Assembly: GCA_000827495.1 (NCBI GenBank)
Contig: KN817640.1
Location: 1 to 64,000 of the forward strand
DNA length: 64,000 bases
Direction of reading: 5' to 3'
Source of the DNA: Hypholoma sublateritium FD-334 SS-4
Lineage: Eukaryota; Basidiomycota; Agaricomycetes; Agaricales; Strophariaceae
The position numbers were made by a program, and so were the translations under genes. Each line of letters opens with the position of its first letter. Within the stretch, counting starts at the first letter, position 1. A model generated the notes under the pieces. It made no database searches. It was not told the DNA's origin and worked only from the letters and a program-made list of their open reading frames with translations. This document shows positions 23,901-37,970 of this stretch, in pieces.

Positions 23901-25988
23901 GGCTACTCCGCGCCCAGGTCTCCGAGCACGACCGCATCATCCGGGACCACATCGCAGAGGCAGACGGCGACCGCGCGGTACTCGACAGACAGTTCTCGGA
24001 GCTGCAGGCGGTGCGCGAGCACCAGGAACGCGAGCTAAAGGAGGTGCGCGGCGAGCTCGAAGTCGCGCACGCAGACGCGGTCGGACTGCGCGAGGAACTG
24101 CAGCGCGTCGAGCACGAGCTACGCGAGGCGCGCCACGTCGAGCGCCTGCTGCGTGATGACCTCAAGGCGGGGCGCGCATCGCAGCACGATTTCGAGCAGC
24201 GCATGCAGGAGAGCAGTCACCTCGTCGCGCAGATCCTCGACGTCGCAATCAGCTTCCGCAACTCGCATGTACGCGCTTTGCACGCCGCGCAAGCGATGAG
24301 TGCGCACCCGAATGCTGCGCGGCACAGCGCCGGCGGGGCCGGGGGGCTCGCGGAGTCGCGGTTCTCGTTGAGCGCGTTCGCGCATGGGGTAATCCCGCCG
24401 CACGACGAGCCGTCACCGATCGACCCTGCAGACCCGGCGGCTGCTCTTGAGTTACTGCGTGCGTTCGACCACGACCACTTCCTCGAAGCGGTCGCGAAGA
24501 CGGGGACGACGATCCGCAAGTGGCAGAAGCAGTGTAAGGAGTACCGCGAGCGCGCAAAGGGCAAGATCTCGTTCCGAAACTTTGCGAAGGGGGACCTCGC
24601 GCTGTTCTTGCCCACGCGTAATTCGGCCAGCAAGCCTTGGGCGGCTTTCAACGGTGCGTGCTCCCCAGCTCCAGATCCGGCCACCTCTGGCCAGATTGGT
24701 ATTGCAGATCCGAGGATTGTCCTGACGTGCCTTTCCTTTTTGTGGGGTTACAGTGTCATTCCCGCATTATTTTCTACAGGCGACCGGTCACCTGGCTGAG
24801 CAATTGAAGACACGAGAGTGGATTGTGGCGCGGATAACGTCCATTGCAGAACGTGTCGTAGACCACCAGGTGCGTACCTCGACGTTAAGGAGACGTTACT
24901 CCACGGTTAATTTGCTGCGCACCCGGTAGGACGCATCGAGCAACCCGTACGGGCTTGGCGACGGCGTCAAATACTACATGCTAGAGGTTGAAGACTGGAC
25001 GCAGCCCAGCCACAGTAACAAGCGGCGGCTCTCGGGCAAAAAGCCAACCGACGCGGAGGGCAAGGAAGCGTTCCCTACCGCGTCCGCGGGCCCGAGCCCG
25101 TCTGCCCTTCCGCCGGTGCCGCCTGACGCGGAGGTGGAGGACACATTCGAGGTCACGCATCCGCCAAACTCGCGCCTCTTCCCTACGCGCGGCCGCGCCA
25201 ACAGCTCTCCCGGTGCGCGCCCGTCGAGCTCGCTCTCCCGCCTGCTCGCGCAGGCGGAGGGCCCCGTCCTCGTCCCACGTGATAGCCCAGAGTTTGCGCC
25301 GCCCCGTGCGGAGACGCCGAGCGCTTCACCCCCCGTAGCTACTGCTGTGACCTCCCCCTCCCCTCCGGCACCGACATCAGTTGTCCCAGTGCCCTTGGCG
25401 CAGCCCGCCGTCGCCTCAAGTCCGAACACCAGCGTTACCACGGGATTCCCCCCTGCCCCGGCCTCGCCGCTGCGCCCCGGGTCGCGCGCATCGCGGCTAT
25501 CGACGACATCGCGCTTCTCTGGTGGGCGCTTACCCGTGCTCGGCGCGCAGAGCAAGGCCGCGCCGACGACGGCGCTTACGGACGCGAAGCAAGCGGCGGG
25601 TAGCCCGCCGCCGCCTTTGTCGCCCGAGGGCAGCCCGTTCGTGATGTCGCCGACGACGCCATCGCCGGAGGAGTCGATCACCGACGCGATGGCGAGTATG
25701 GTTTCCCCACGGCGACTGCGCACGACGTCGCAGCAGGCGCCGCGCACGAGCCCGCTAGCCGCTGGGGCGGCGCCGTCGGTAGCGCGGCCGTCGTTGGCGA
25801 CGACAGTCGCTCTTTCGGGGCTCGCCAGCAGCTGGGGGATGTCGTTTGGGCGGAAGAAAAAGGCGGAGGGCGGGAGCGGGCTCGTGCCACCCGTAGAGGG
25901 CGCGCCGGATGTAGGCGGGGATGCTGCGCCACGCGGGTCGCTCGAAGGGGTGTCGCAGTCCGCGCGCGAGCTGCTAAAGCGGTTCTAG
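20930..25988 (+). CDS. ATG11: autophagy scaffold Atg11 (FIP200/RB1CC1-like)
   Basis: Atg11 tethers selective-autophagy receptors to the Atg1 kinase complex at the phagophore. The start MITICRAEDGQVF opens the ubiquitin-like N-terminal domain, continued by ELFLHQEIGVDEDAAIAYLPDG and FVFNKHYLDYD. The Atg17-like helical middle follows (HHEHTQHLLQSLALQHQAL; TSFPHIQRLHNMLYAYGATI; ANERKRRQVYRGEIHG). A long coiled coil rich in Glu/Arg/Ala spans about 23276-24270. The conserved Atg11 C-terminal domain (FRNFAKGDLALFLPTRN, SFPHYFLQATGHL, YYMLEVEDW) spans 24550-25010, and a Ser/Pro/Ala-rich tail ends ELLKRF. About 13 GT-AG introns can be placed in frame. One junction is unresolved: the exon ending near 23145 (ERTCK) and the one starting near 23256 do not join in frame with any visible splice pair. 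Confidence 0.85.
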
Positions 25989-27232
25989 ATAAGCGCACAT
26001 TGAGTTTCCGCGCGTTAATACGCGCGTTGAAGGTTATTTTTACCCAGTGGAAATGTATTATAGCAAACATATGTATGTTAATTGTTGGAGGTAAGGGTGG
26101 ACCAAGTGATATAGTACTTCGAATATTCTGCTTCCAAAGAGGTAGGCGTGGGAGGGCGTGGGTTTGCTTCGGCTGGAGCTTCTATTCTTACCTCGATCGA
26201 ATTGTATTCTGACAATTATACGTGGGGTTTTTTTTGGAGGTCAGACTATTAGCAACTAAATTCTTAGGTGTTCCGCTTCTAAACGAGTCTCGGCCTCGAG
26301 GGCGCTTCAATTTGGTAAAGGGTACTAAGCGCTATTCTTGCCGTAGTCGAAATGTAATATAAGTAGTAAATGTAGTTCTTTATATGGCCGTATTCGAGGA
26401 TGGGTGTCATAACCCGCTCAGAGTGCTCCACGTCTACAGATGTAATTTTGGTTTGGTTATTGCGTATGATTCTATTCCTGCGCAAGGTGGGAATGTACTG
26501 AAAGTGTTTAGATTGTTAGTGTTCGAAGCGGAGAGGCACCACCTGCTCGAGGTGTTCTGCGTAGTGCAATTATGGATGTGATGCGGGCCTCCCGGGCTTT
26601 GGGAAGTCAGATCTCAGAGCTTGGTCAGAGCAGGCCAAAGCTTCTCAGGCTATTCTTGCAGCAACGAAATGTACTGTGGACCTAATACAATGTAGGATCG
26701 ATTTGATCTGTCCGGGGCGGCAGGTCCGCGGAGTCTGGACGGGACCTGCACATAATTACTGAAACGCTTCTACTAGCTCTGGGTATATATGGGTTTGGCG
26801 CGGCTTCGCGCCGAGTTCTTCGCGATCGAACTTTTTTATCCTACTATTCCTCCCGTGACAGAAAAAATGCAATGTCGAATTTAAAACTGACTAGCCAGCT
26901 TCTGGATTGATTCTATCTTGCGTTTGTTTCCCCAGGCATATTTTTTGCGTCCCAGGCATATGTATTGTTAGGTCTGACACAGACAGTGCGATCGGTGCGC
27001 GCTCCAACGGGCGTCTATCGCGTGTAGTTGAGTCCCGGCCGCCCTAAGCGGGCCTGGATGGCTCCGCACAATTTCCATGAATGCTTGACGGTGTTTCCGG
27101 TGCCCAGACTATGTGAAATTGGGCTCGCAAATGCTGGTATAGACGGGGGATTGTCGGTGGACTTGGAATTTTTTGAATGTGGGTGAATGGGCAGGGTCGC
27201 ACCCGATGCAGAATGACGCGAGATCCACGCAT
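25989..27232. other. intergenic
   Basis: This is the Atg11 3' region followed by sequence with no supported gene. Frames up to about 90 codons on both strands have no domain. A T run lies at 26227-26235. Confidence 0.5.
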
Positions 27233-27322
27233 CCCCACATGAGTCCCCGCATGTCCCCGCCCCGCCTCTGGGGAAACTTCGAGGAATTTGCAATTGACGG
27301 AGAAATTTATGCGACTGTGGGG
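27233..27322 (+). promoter_or_regulatory. cluster of CreA/Mig1-like GC boxes
   Basis: Five matches to the carbon-repression consensus SYGGRG, on either strand, lie within 90 bases: 27233-27238, 27245-27250, 27255-27260, 27268-27273 and 27317-27322. They are 205-295 bases upstream of the sugar-transporter ATG. This fits glucose repression of a sugar transporter, but the motif is short and the assignment is inference. Confidence 0.4.
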
Positions 27323-27455
27323 ATGCCCAGAGGGGCTCGCTGTCGTGATGAGATCAACTGGCGTGGGAGACAAGCACGCGGTGGCTTTAGCGAATGCAAT
27401 GGTCGCAGAACGGCGTACCTCTGGAAAAACAGGTCAGATGGGTGCGCCGCCGCGT

Positions 27456-27463
27456 TATAAATA
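27456..27463 (+). promoter_or_regulatory. TATA box of the sugar transporter
   Basis: TATAAATA lies 71 bases before the ATG at 27527, in the same position range as the other TATA boxes in this window. Confidence 0.55.
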
Positions 27464-27526
27464 CGGTCCTGCTTCTCCTGGTTGTCCATCTGCTCCCCAT
27501 TTCACAAACCTGCCAATTCACACACA

Positions 27527-29460
27527 ATGGGTGCAGGAGCTGCTGCAACCACCGGTGTCACCGCCGCATACGGGCACCTCATCGATCCTAACAGGAAGTG
27601 GTACAACAACAAGAGGTTCGTCGCTGCATTTTATAGCTTCGCATTTGCTCACACTTTCGTAGAATTATCTACCTCAACTTCTGGATTTTGCTATTGTACG
27701 TGGCCCCTCTCCAAAATATGTTTATTGGTTTTGACAAGTTCCGTCTAGGCTCATCACGTCGTCCACCAATGGGTACGATGGAAGCATGATGAATGGTCTG
27801 CAGTCTCTCGGACAGTGGGAAGATTATTTCGGACATCCACACGGTTCCAAGCTTGGGCTCCTCAATGCCATCCAAGTATGTCGTCTCCGCCCCCTGTTCC
27901 CCGCAAAATTTAATTAGCCGCAGAATATCGGCGCTCTTGCCGCCTACCCCATGTCCCCATACTTGGCAGACGGGCTTGGCCGTCGTCCAACCATCTTCAT
28001 CGGTGCGGTCATCATGTGTATTGCCACCGCCGTGCAGACCGCTTCCCAGTCTGTCGGCATGTTCATCGGTGCTCGGTAAGTTGTAGTGTCAAACAAACGT
28101 AGTCTTTGCTCATAAGTTCATAGTTTCCTTATTGGCTTCGGCCTCACGTTCGCCGCGGGTGCCGCTCCCCTACTCGTTACTGAGATATCCTACCCCACCT
28201 ACCGCGCTCCCCTAACCTCCACCTACAACTCGCTTTGGTACTCAGGTGCTATTATGTGAGCTATTTTTAAACCACTACGCCATTTTTGTCGCGTTCTAAA
28301 ATATTAACAGTGCCGCGTGGGCCACCTTCGGCTCGTTCAAGATTCAGAGCACATGGGCATGGCGCCTTCCATCCGCTATCCAGGCCCTCCCCTCCGTTCT
28401 GCAAGTCTGCCTCATTTGGTTCTGCCCCGAGTCGCCTCGTTGGTTGATCAGCAAGGGCCGTCACACGCAAGCGCTCAAGACCCTGGCCTACTACCATGCT
28501 GACGGCGACGAGAACGACGCGCTCGTGCAATACGAGTTCGAGGAAATCAAGGCTGCCATCGACCTCGATCGCCAGGTTGCCGCTACCGTTGGCTGGAAGA
28601 CCCTCTTTGCGACCGTAGGCAACCGCCGCCGCATGCGCATCATCATCGCGCTCGCCTTTTTCTCGCAGTGGTCCGGTAACGGTCTCGTCTCGTATTACCT
28701 CAACAAAGTGTTCGACACCATCGGCATCACAGACCCGACCATCCAATTGCTCATCAACGGAATTCTGCAAATCTGGAACTTGGCCTGGGCACTGCTCGCC
28801 TCGTCACTCTGCGACAAGGCTGGCCGCCGCGTGCTGTTCTTGACCTCATGCATGGGCATGTTCACTTTCTTCACGCTCCAGACAGCATGCTCTGCGGTGT
28901 ACGCGCAGACCGGCAACAAGGCTGCAGCACACTCTGTCATCGCATTTATCTTCCTCTACTACGCCGCCTACGATCTCGCGTTCACTCCCCTCATCGTGTC
29001 ATATACCGTCGAGATTCTTCCATACCAGATCCGCGCTAAGGGCTTCACCGTGTTCAACTTTGCTATCTCGCTATCCCTCATCTTCAATCAATACGTCAAC
29101 CCCGTTGCCCTCGGTGCGTCCCATGCCAATATTTTTATGCTCAGCACTGATATTCTCTTCCGCAGATGCGCTCCACTGGAAGTACTACATTGTGTACGTC
29201 GTCTGGATTGCCTTTGAAGGCGTCTTCGTGTACTTCTGTGTGTATAATTCCCCATGCCTCCTCCGAACTCCTGCTTATATATTTTCCCCACAGTCGTCAT
29301 TGAGACCAAGAACCGTACACTCGAGGAGACCGCCGCTCTGTTTGACGGCGAGGAGGTCGCCCAGCAGATCGCCGCCGCCGCCGCCGCGCGCGATCTCGCT
29401 GCGAGTGAGAAGGACGAGAAGCTGTCAGGCTCGTTCCACGAGCATCAGGAGAAGGCTTAA
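27527..29460 (+). CDS. MFS sugar transporter (hexose/lactose permease-like)
   Basis: This is a twelve-helix plasma-membrane proton symporter of the sugar porter family. The start MGAGAAATTG lies just after a TATA box. Family signatures are ITSSTNGYDGSMMNGLQ (helix 1), GLGRRPTIFIGA (loop 2-3), PESPRWLISKGR (after helix 6), DKAGRRVLFLTS (loop 8-9) and VIETKNRTLEETAALFDGE after helix 12. The last is followed by an Ala/Glu-rich cytosolic tail. Short GT-AG introns (starting near 27615, 27695, 27876, 28077, 28256, 29114, 29236) join in frame, giving roughly 500 residues. Helix 1 and the extended DGSMMNGLQ motif resemble the fungal lactose permease/quinate-type branch more than the classic glucose transporters; the substrate is not determined. 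Upstream CreA-like boxes suggest repression by glucose. Confidence 0.9.
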
Positions 29461-32179
29461 GCTCTTCCCCTCCCATTTTTTCTGGTCCTCCTGGTTTATC
29501 ATCGGTCCGTGACATCCCTGCCCACTCGGCGTAGCGGTATGGTCTGTCTGGGCGCCGTGGACGCCTCTTTTTATTCTTAAGCATCATTTTTAGTCTTAAG
29601 TAGAGTGTTCCGCCCTTGCTCGCTATTACTATCGCGCCCCCCTCTTCTCCTCCCAAGTTGTACTTTACTTGTATTTTCACATCATGTTTATTTACGCACG
29701 CACGCTACACCATGTCGGTCACAAATTTAACGACTTACAACCCTTTGCGCCTTGGCCGTGTGTGCTGAGCTGGTCATGGGCGCGCTCTGTATCGGAAGCC
29801 TGATAAGGAAGTTTAAAGCTAATTATAACCGGGGTTCGAGATGGCCTAGAAAGGCTACAAGGGACTTGAGTGTGTTTGTATGTGGGTGCTTCTTTGGTGG
29901 TGCTTCTGCTCTGAACGCCGCTTCTGGCACCCTGGGCCGGCGCGGGGAGCCTCGTTTCGCACCTTTTTCTCAGCCTCTGGCAAGGGAAGGCCACTGTGAG
30001 GACATTTAGTGGATCGACTTCCTATTGAAGCGCCGGGCCGCGCTATTATTACCGCCAAAATGGTTAATATAAGTAAGAGCCTGTAAGAGCGCGGCGAGTG
30101 CGGTCCCGTGGTGCACCGCGCGTAGCCTTGCATTTCGGGAGCTACGCTCGCGCTGCGGATGGTGCTCCAGGATGCTCTCTCCATCTTCGATGTTACTTCA
30201 GGCCCCTACATACTCGCAACCTTTGCGGGCATGAATGGCTATCACGGCCGATGTTGCAGCCCGGGGGCGAAGGAGCTCCTAACTTTGGTTAATACTTGTA
30301 CATCACGATCTGTTGGAGACTGTCGGAGATGTATTACCTCCATCACGACGCTTTTGAATGGCGGCGCAATAGCGACACCGTTCTCACCATTGCACCCGCA
30401 TAAATCATCAGGCGCCGTCATCGTCTCCCGTGGCCACGCCGTGACTTACGGGGCATGCGCGTTGTGTGTCGTTTATGCTGGGCTAGATCTGATCGTATGG
30501 GCACATGATGCCCACGGCCGTGGGGGTACTCTCCACAGACAGGTTAGGTAAATTACGATAGTACTTAAACCCATATAAACGCGATAGTAAACATAGTACA
30601 GTACAGTACTAGAAAGCATTGACCTTGGCAGACTTCTCCAAACAGTATTTATTTCATTGACACGCGAAGCCGCAGCGCTGCCATAAAATAGCTTATCGTA
30701 GGGCTCGCCGCATCCTGCCCGCTGTGCACGCGGGAGACCTGTTCATGCGCGAGCGCCGCGTCCGAATCGTGCACTATGTCCTGCGCTGTGTCCCTCAATC
30801 CCCGCACGCGATCGGCGGCTCTGGGACGGACTGGGCGCCGCAGAATTATCGGCGCCTATGTGTGATTTTTGTGGCATGTCGCACTTCGCCTCTCCACTAG
30901 GGTTCTCCACGCCCCGGGTTGGTGTCTAGAGTATGTGTATCGCTCTGGGCATAGAACGCGCGCTGCGCGGACGATAGCACGCCCGGAAGACCCGGCCCGT
31001 CTATGCATTCCAAAAGGATCTCGGCGGTACGCCCAGATATTGTGGCACACCAGATTTCCAATAGTCTTAGAGACCAAGGATGCCGGGTCGGCGCAGTCAC
31101 ATAAAAGTAGCCAGGCGCATATAAGGATGTACAAGATTGGCAAGTGAGAATAGCGGCCACTTAATCACTGAATAGCGTGTGTATTACCGCGCTTAGTAGC
31201 GCTTAGTACGCGATCGCAAGCAGCCTGAGGCAGCGTCCAGTGGCAGCGTGCGTCTCCTAAGCGCACCGGCTGGCGGACGGAGCATGATTCACGGCGTGAT
31301 AAGGAGACGACGATCGCGATCCCGGGGTGTACCTGTGCCCGTTCGTAGATCATTAATTGTTTAATGGAAGGCGCAGCGCGGCCGCGCACGCGCGCTAACG
31401 AAACATTCACCGCGCGCCTAGTACAGGCGACGGAGCTCCGCACGGCACGCATGTCGCACGCCGGTCACCGCCCACCGTCCGCCGTCCTCGCATGCGGAGG
31501 AATGGATCGCGAGCGAACTCTGCGCCAGTGCAACTCTGCGCCTCACGTATGGCGCGACCATGTGCACGCGCCGCATATGTGCATTTGCGCACAGGCCATC
31601 AACCGCCACGAAGCGGCCTTGAATACCCTACGTATAGGGTGTGGGGTTGAGACTCCCATGAACTGTCTCTGGCCGGGGCTAGAGAGCCACCCTTGGGGTT
31701 CCGGATAGGGAGAAGACTTAGTCGGAGCTCATTAATAGACGACGGTGAGAAGAGCCGTGGTGGACGCTCGCTTCGGGGCGTGTTTTTGATGGTATAAATT
31801 ATAATTACATACTTCGACTTCTCTCAAAATAGTTGCAGCTGAGAATGACGTGCGACGCTTATTACCCAGCGCCCAGACCACGCGTTCCAGTCGTCCGCTT
31901 CATACTTAGCGCTCAGTCCGTTCGTCTAGATAGATTGTAAGACAAAAACTCGAGGAGCGTCGACACAGGAACGCGCCATGTTCAGACAGGGAAGACCAGC
32001 CAGACAAAGCACTGCAGTGGTATGTATTGGTTTAAATCCGAGACTCGTTTTCTTGAGCTTCATAATGAAACAATTACACCAGGATATTTGTACGATTGTT
32101 TCCGGGACTGACTGTTACGAACAGCCTTACACAGAAGGGTATTACAATCCTTACGAGGGGTAGTCGAGGTCGCAATCCC

Positions 32180-33110
32180 AGAGACCCAACGTACTATCGG
32201 GCGTGACTTGTCAGTTTTCTGTTGGGTTACTAACGGAGAACTCGATTTTCCAGGATGTGCGAATTTGCAACTCAACCTCACGCAGGACATCGTATTTTCC
32301 AAATAGGTCCATTTCTTCCCGTTTTCGTTTGTCTACCAAGTGAGCATCATAAGGTGGTAATGGTCACGACATGCTCAGATATGATTGAAATATTAGGCTT
32401 ACACTTCAGCCATTTTTTTTGACTGTACTCCACATGGATTAGGCGATCCTTTACTTCATCACGCGCGCGGTCAAGCTCATCTTCGAAACGAACGCCGTCC
32501 CTGAACCGAGTCCTCGCGGCTGGCTGCACAAGGGACGTTCGAAATTGAGGATTCCCTTGGTTGACGTCCTAGCAAACAATTTCGGCCCCGGTTACTAGGT
32601 TCGCGATGGGAAGGACGCGAGAGAACTAGCTGGAAAGCGCCCTGAACCGTTGTAAGGATAAGCGGTTCTCCTGCAAAAAATATTGGCATCGACCTTCAAC
32701 ATATGGGTCATTTCGTCTATCTTCCACTTTTCGATCGAGTCGGCCAGCAGAATCTCATTTAATGACCCTACAGCTATAACCTGAGATTGCTTGACGACAT
32801 CAGCTTGTTGTGCTTCATTTAATGTAGTCCATTTGTTTTTCCTTCCGTAAGCCACTGGATCGACATCTCTGCCATGAAGTTGAATAAGTGCAGTTCTGAC
32901 TATGGGATGTTGAACACATACTGTTGAGGAGAATATTTCCAAAATGTATATAGCATATGATAGAAAGCAGCGTCTACGATGGTCGTTTGTTCCCGGTACC
33001 CTATGAGTTCGTGGGTTATGCGTTCGGGTGTGGCAGGCGGAGGAGTTCTTCAGACATGGTCGTTGGTTCAACTCATTCTGGAAGAGAGGAGAGTAGACAA
33101 AGGAACGCAA
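32180..33110 (-). CDS. coherent coding fragments of an unrecognised protein
   Basis: Three minus-strand segments read like protein: about 32925-32665 (RTALIQLHGRDVDPVAYG, LNEILLADSIEKWKIDEMTH), about 32560-32400 (DVNQGNPQFRTSLVQPAART, FEDELDRARDEVKDRLIHVE, ending WLKCK), and about 32340-32230 (VDKRKREEMDLFGKYDVLRE, then VELQIRTSWKIEFS). They lie in order with gaps of intron size, suggesting exons of one gene, but the joins are not clean and no start or stop is certain. I recognise no family. It could be a lineage-specific gene or the remains of one. Confidence 0.3.
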
Positions 33111-33644
33111 GCTTTATATGTCGTACATTCAGTAGCACAATGATGACCACGAGGGCGAAATTTGTCGACTCTGCGCACATCCGCACACGATTCACGCCCG
33201 TCGAGTCAGTAGAACTTTCACGAACCAAATAGAAGGGGTATGGAGCCCCGCGTCGGCCAGGACGATCGACCGGAGCCCAAAGCCTCCGGAAAGGCGCTTC
33301 AGCTGAATTCGGACTCCGGAATACCCTCATGCACGTCCAGCATCTACCGGCAGGGCAGGCCAGGAGTATAGAATGCTAGTGTAGTTCGGTTTTCCCGTCT
33401 GTAGTAAATACCCGCCTATGCGTTTTATCAGCGGGTCGAGGCGAGAAGGGGCACAGGCAGACATTTAGAGGGGTTTGCATGTTGATACGGGTGAGAGGTG
33501 AAATCAGGAAAATCCCTGGAATTTCGACGAGTAGGGATAACAGGGGCAAAGCAGATTGTTTGAGGAGAAAACGAGACTCCCGGCGATACAGAGGACGGGC
33601 ATCACAGGTGCATTGGATGAAACAAGAGAAATGAATAGCCCAAA

Positions 33645-34080
33645 AGCGGACGAGAGACACCGCGAGAAAATGTTCTGGTCGAAGACGACATTTAGAGTGG
33701 TCTGAGTCCCTTGGAAACACGTAGGCCGGGCACCATAGGTGCTTTCAAGGAAACAGGAAAATCTGTCGTAGGCAGGTCCCGGTAACGCCATTGATGATGT
33801 AGTAGCCCAACTTCACATTTACCCGATGCTCGCACGAAAAGTCGAAGAGTGACACAGCGAGGATGCACTCTGATCGAAAACGTTAGTTATAGAGGTCATT
33901 CAGTTGTTTCCGTTAGCCAGGTAGGAGGAGAAATTTCCCCACAGACCGTCTCCGTAAGTTGTAGTAAGCCCATAATTTCTTCGGTAAGTCCACCAATGTA
34001 ACCACCACAAAGGAATAAGGGGGCCTTCAGGAGGGCTGTGTCACTAGTGGACGGCCAGAACGAACTCGAAGTTGACCGCG
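33645..34080. repeat. diverged direct repeat, ~193 base spacing
   Basis: A segment near 33648-33705 (GACGAGAGACACCGCGAG...TGGTCGAAGACG...TAGAGTGGTC) recurs at about 33843-33900 (GAAGAGTGACACAGCGAG...TGATCGAAAACG...TAGAGGTC). A weaker third copy lies near 34040-34075. It looks like an old tandem duplication and is not associated with a gene. Confidence 0.4.
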
Positions 34081-36183
34081 CAATATCGCGCCCATGAAAT
34101 CTGCAAGAAATCTTGCACTCCACCATGGAATAAAGGTCAAGGAAGTACACAGGCGGCCACAACACCGGGGCGGGGTATACTTTTTGAAGGACAGGAAAGC
34201 CGAAGTGGGTGAGGCGTGTCCTACCCAGATATGTCGGTGAGAGTGTCGCGCGAGGGAATGGCGTTCTGCCCTGTCGGCCGGTTATGTTTGGTCATTAAGA
34301 ATTATACGAGAATTATACGGAAAAACGCGATACCACTGAGAAGCGGCGACAGCGGACAGCCGGTCGTCAGAGAGGACAGGATGACGGAGGTGAGAGTCGC
34401 GCGGTGCGTCTAAATATGTCCTTCCGAGCCCTGTCCAATGGCCCGCTAGAGAAGGCCCGAGTCACTGGGTCGGCAGGAGCTTCTATTCATGAAAAAGAAG
34501 GCCAGAGAGAGGACATCAGTGTCAAGCTGTTCTTCTGAAACGACAGGAGAACCGCAGCGCGTCTTGCCCGCGCAGATATATCTGCAGTGGTAGAGCGCTG
34601 GTACACTCACAAAATGAAGAGTCCCCATAAACAAACAGATCCATCGAAGGCGCAAGCACAGCACTTCCTCATTCGTACCGCCTGCACTGCGCCAGATTGA
34701 CATGGACCCAAGCCTCTCCGAGACGGAAAAGATAACTTACACTCCACGTACAGCATTCCCGCGTCGACGCAATATCAGACAGCAGATCCCTCGCGCGAGA
34801 ACAACGGCATTGACGCGCAAGCGCCGGGCGCTTATCTGAATCACTATTGGCATCAGTCACACACGCGGCATCTCCCGCACGCGCTGCGTACCCATCAATG
34901 CGCAGCTGCAGAGCACTTGCACGGCGTGGTGTGCCCGGCGTGGGTGGTCATGAGGGGTATGGGCGTCAGAGTACAGCACCTCTGCAACCTGCACATCAGA
35001 CAGGCGACAGGCGATCGAGTGGATGGCGATGGGCGTCGCAGTTTACAGGCAGGAATTCGCAGTCTCTGGCTTTTGGGTGTGTATGGAGAAAGGGGATACA
35101 GGTGGCGGCGATGGGCACCGCGTCTCTGGTTAACGGTTCAAGTCAACATGGAGGAGATCGAGGCGCTTACCACGTTTTCCTGTATGAAATGGGGTTGTGG
35201 TGGCCATCATTGGTTGCTAGCTGTATTGTCATTCTTGGTGGCTTGTTGATTGAGATGTCCACGATAGCCACCTTCAGTTTATGTGTCGGTTACGATGGGT
35301 GGCGATCGAGGAACAGCGAGCTGGTGATGCACCACTGAGCAGCTGGCTGCAGCTGGCAGCCAACGGGGGCGCTCCCACTCCAAGCCACGCGCGAACCCCG
35401 CCGCCCGGAGCACTTGCTGGGCCGCGTAAGTGGCTCCGAGCAGATGAAACATGATCCCAGAGTCCATTTTTCCGTGCGCTGTCTCCCAAGGGTAGAGTAT
35501 AATGTATAGGCAGGGGCTGAGTCGGAGCACGAGGCAAACCGAACAGTGCCAGTGGTGGCCAGCTATTATTGGGCGCCAGTATCGACTGTCCACACGTTGC
35601 GGCGTTTATTGGCAAGACTGTTGAATGATACATACCAAACCGCAACGTTGCCATGAGGCGGATATGATAGAATAGGGCCCGTTGGACAACAAAAAACAGG
35701 CAGACCCAGGAAGCCTGCGACCCGAGAACAGAGTTGATGACAGAATGCAGTCCCGGTGGAGACGCACGGCGTGGCTTTCGCAGTAGATGGCGAGGCCACA
35801 TTGCGGTGGATAGGAGGACAAAATGAAATGGGCTTGTGTTGTTGAATTATTTTCCAATTTTCCCACGGATGGATCCGAAGGAGGTGAGTTTTGTGATTGT
35901 TGGTCGCGGCTGTTATCTGGACCGTCCACCATCGATATTCGTGTATCAGCAGCGACGTCCAGCCTACAGCCCCTCCTTCGCCCCCGAAATCCCAACAAAA
36001 GGGCTCTCTAGCGCCCTCGAAACAGCTCGTTTCACATCAAGGGTCCTCGAGTCAATTCGTATCCCCACACTACCCCTTCTTTTTCCGCTCCTCCACATCT
36101 TTTTCCCGGCCCCAGCAGTCGCTATTTCCGCCCGCATACATCCAGCCTAGCCACCTAACCCGCGGCTCGCATCGAAGGACGAA

Positions 36184-37970
<1,787 letters not shown>

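Larger units (their letters stand above)
29461..36183. other. gene-poor accessory stretch (~6.7 kb)
   Basis: No complete gene could be supported. The left part is the 3' region of the transporter. 30.6-31.6 kb is CpG-rich with many short frames. 32.2-33.1 kb holds coherent minus-strand coding fragments, listed separately. 33.6-34.1 kb holds a diverged direct repeat, listed separately. 34.2-36.1 kb shows frames of up to about 175 codons on both strands without domains. A run of GTACAGTACAGTAC lies at about 30596-30610. Confidence 0.45.

Noticed and set aside
23689..24204. 171-codon minus-strand frame rich in Ser/Arg/Cys
   Set aside because: Shadow of the Atg11 coiled coil on the opposite strand.
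29832..29850. GGGTTCGAGATGGCC as a possible T-arm
   Set aside because: Lacks the CC of box B and no tRNA fold can be built around it.
34550..34625. tRNA-like segment (CAGTGGTAGAGCGCTGGT)
   Set aside because: It resembles a box A/D-arm, but no acceptor-stem pairing, no plausible anticodon stem and no GGTTCGANNCC box B follow at the right distance.
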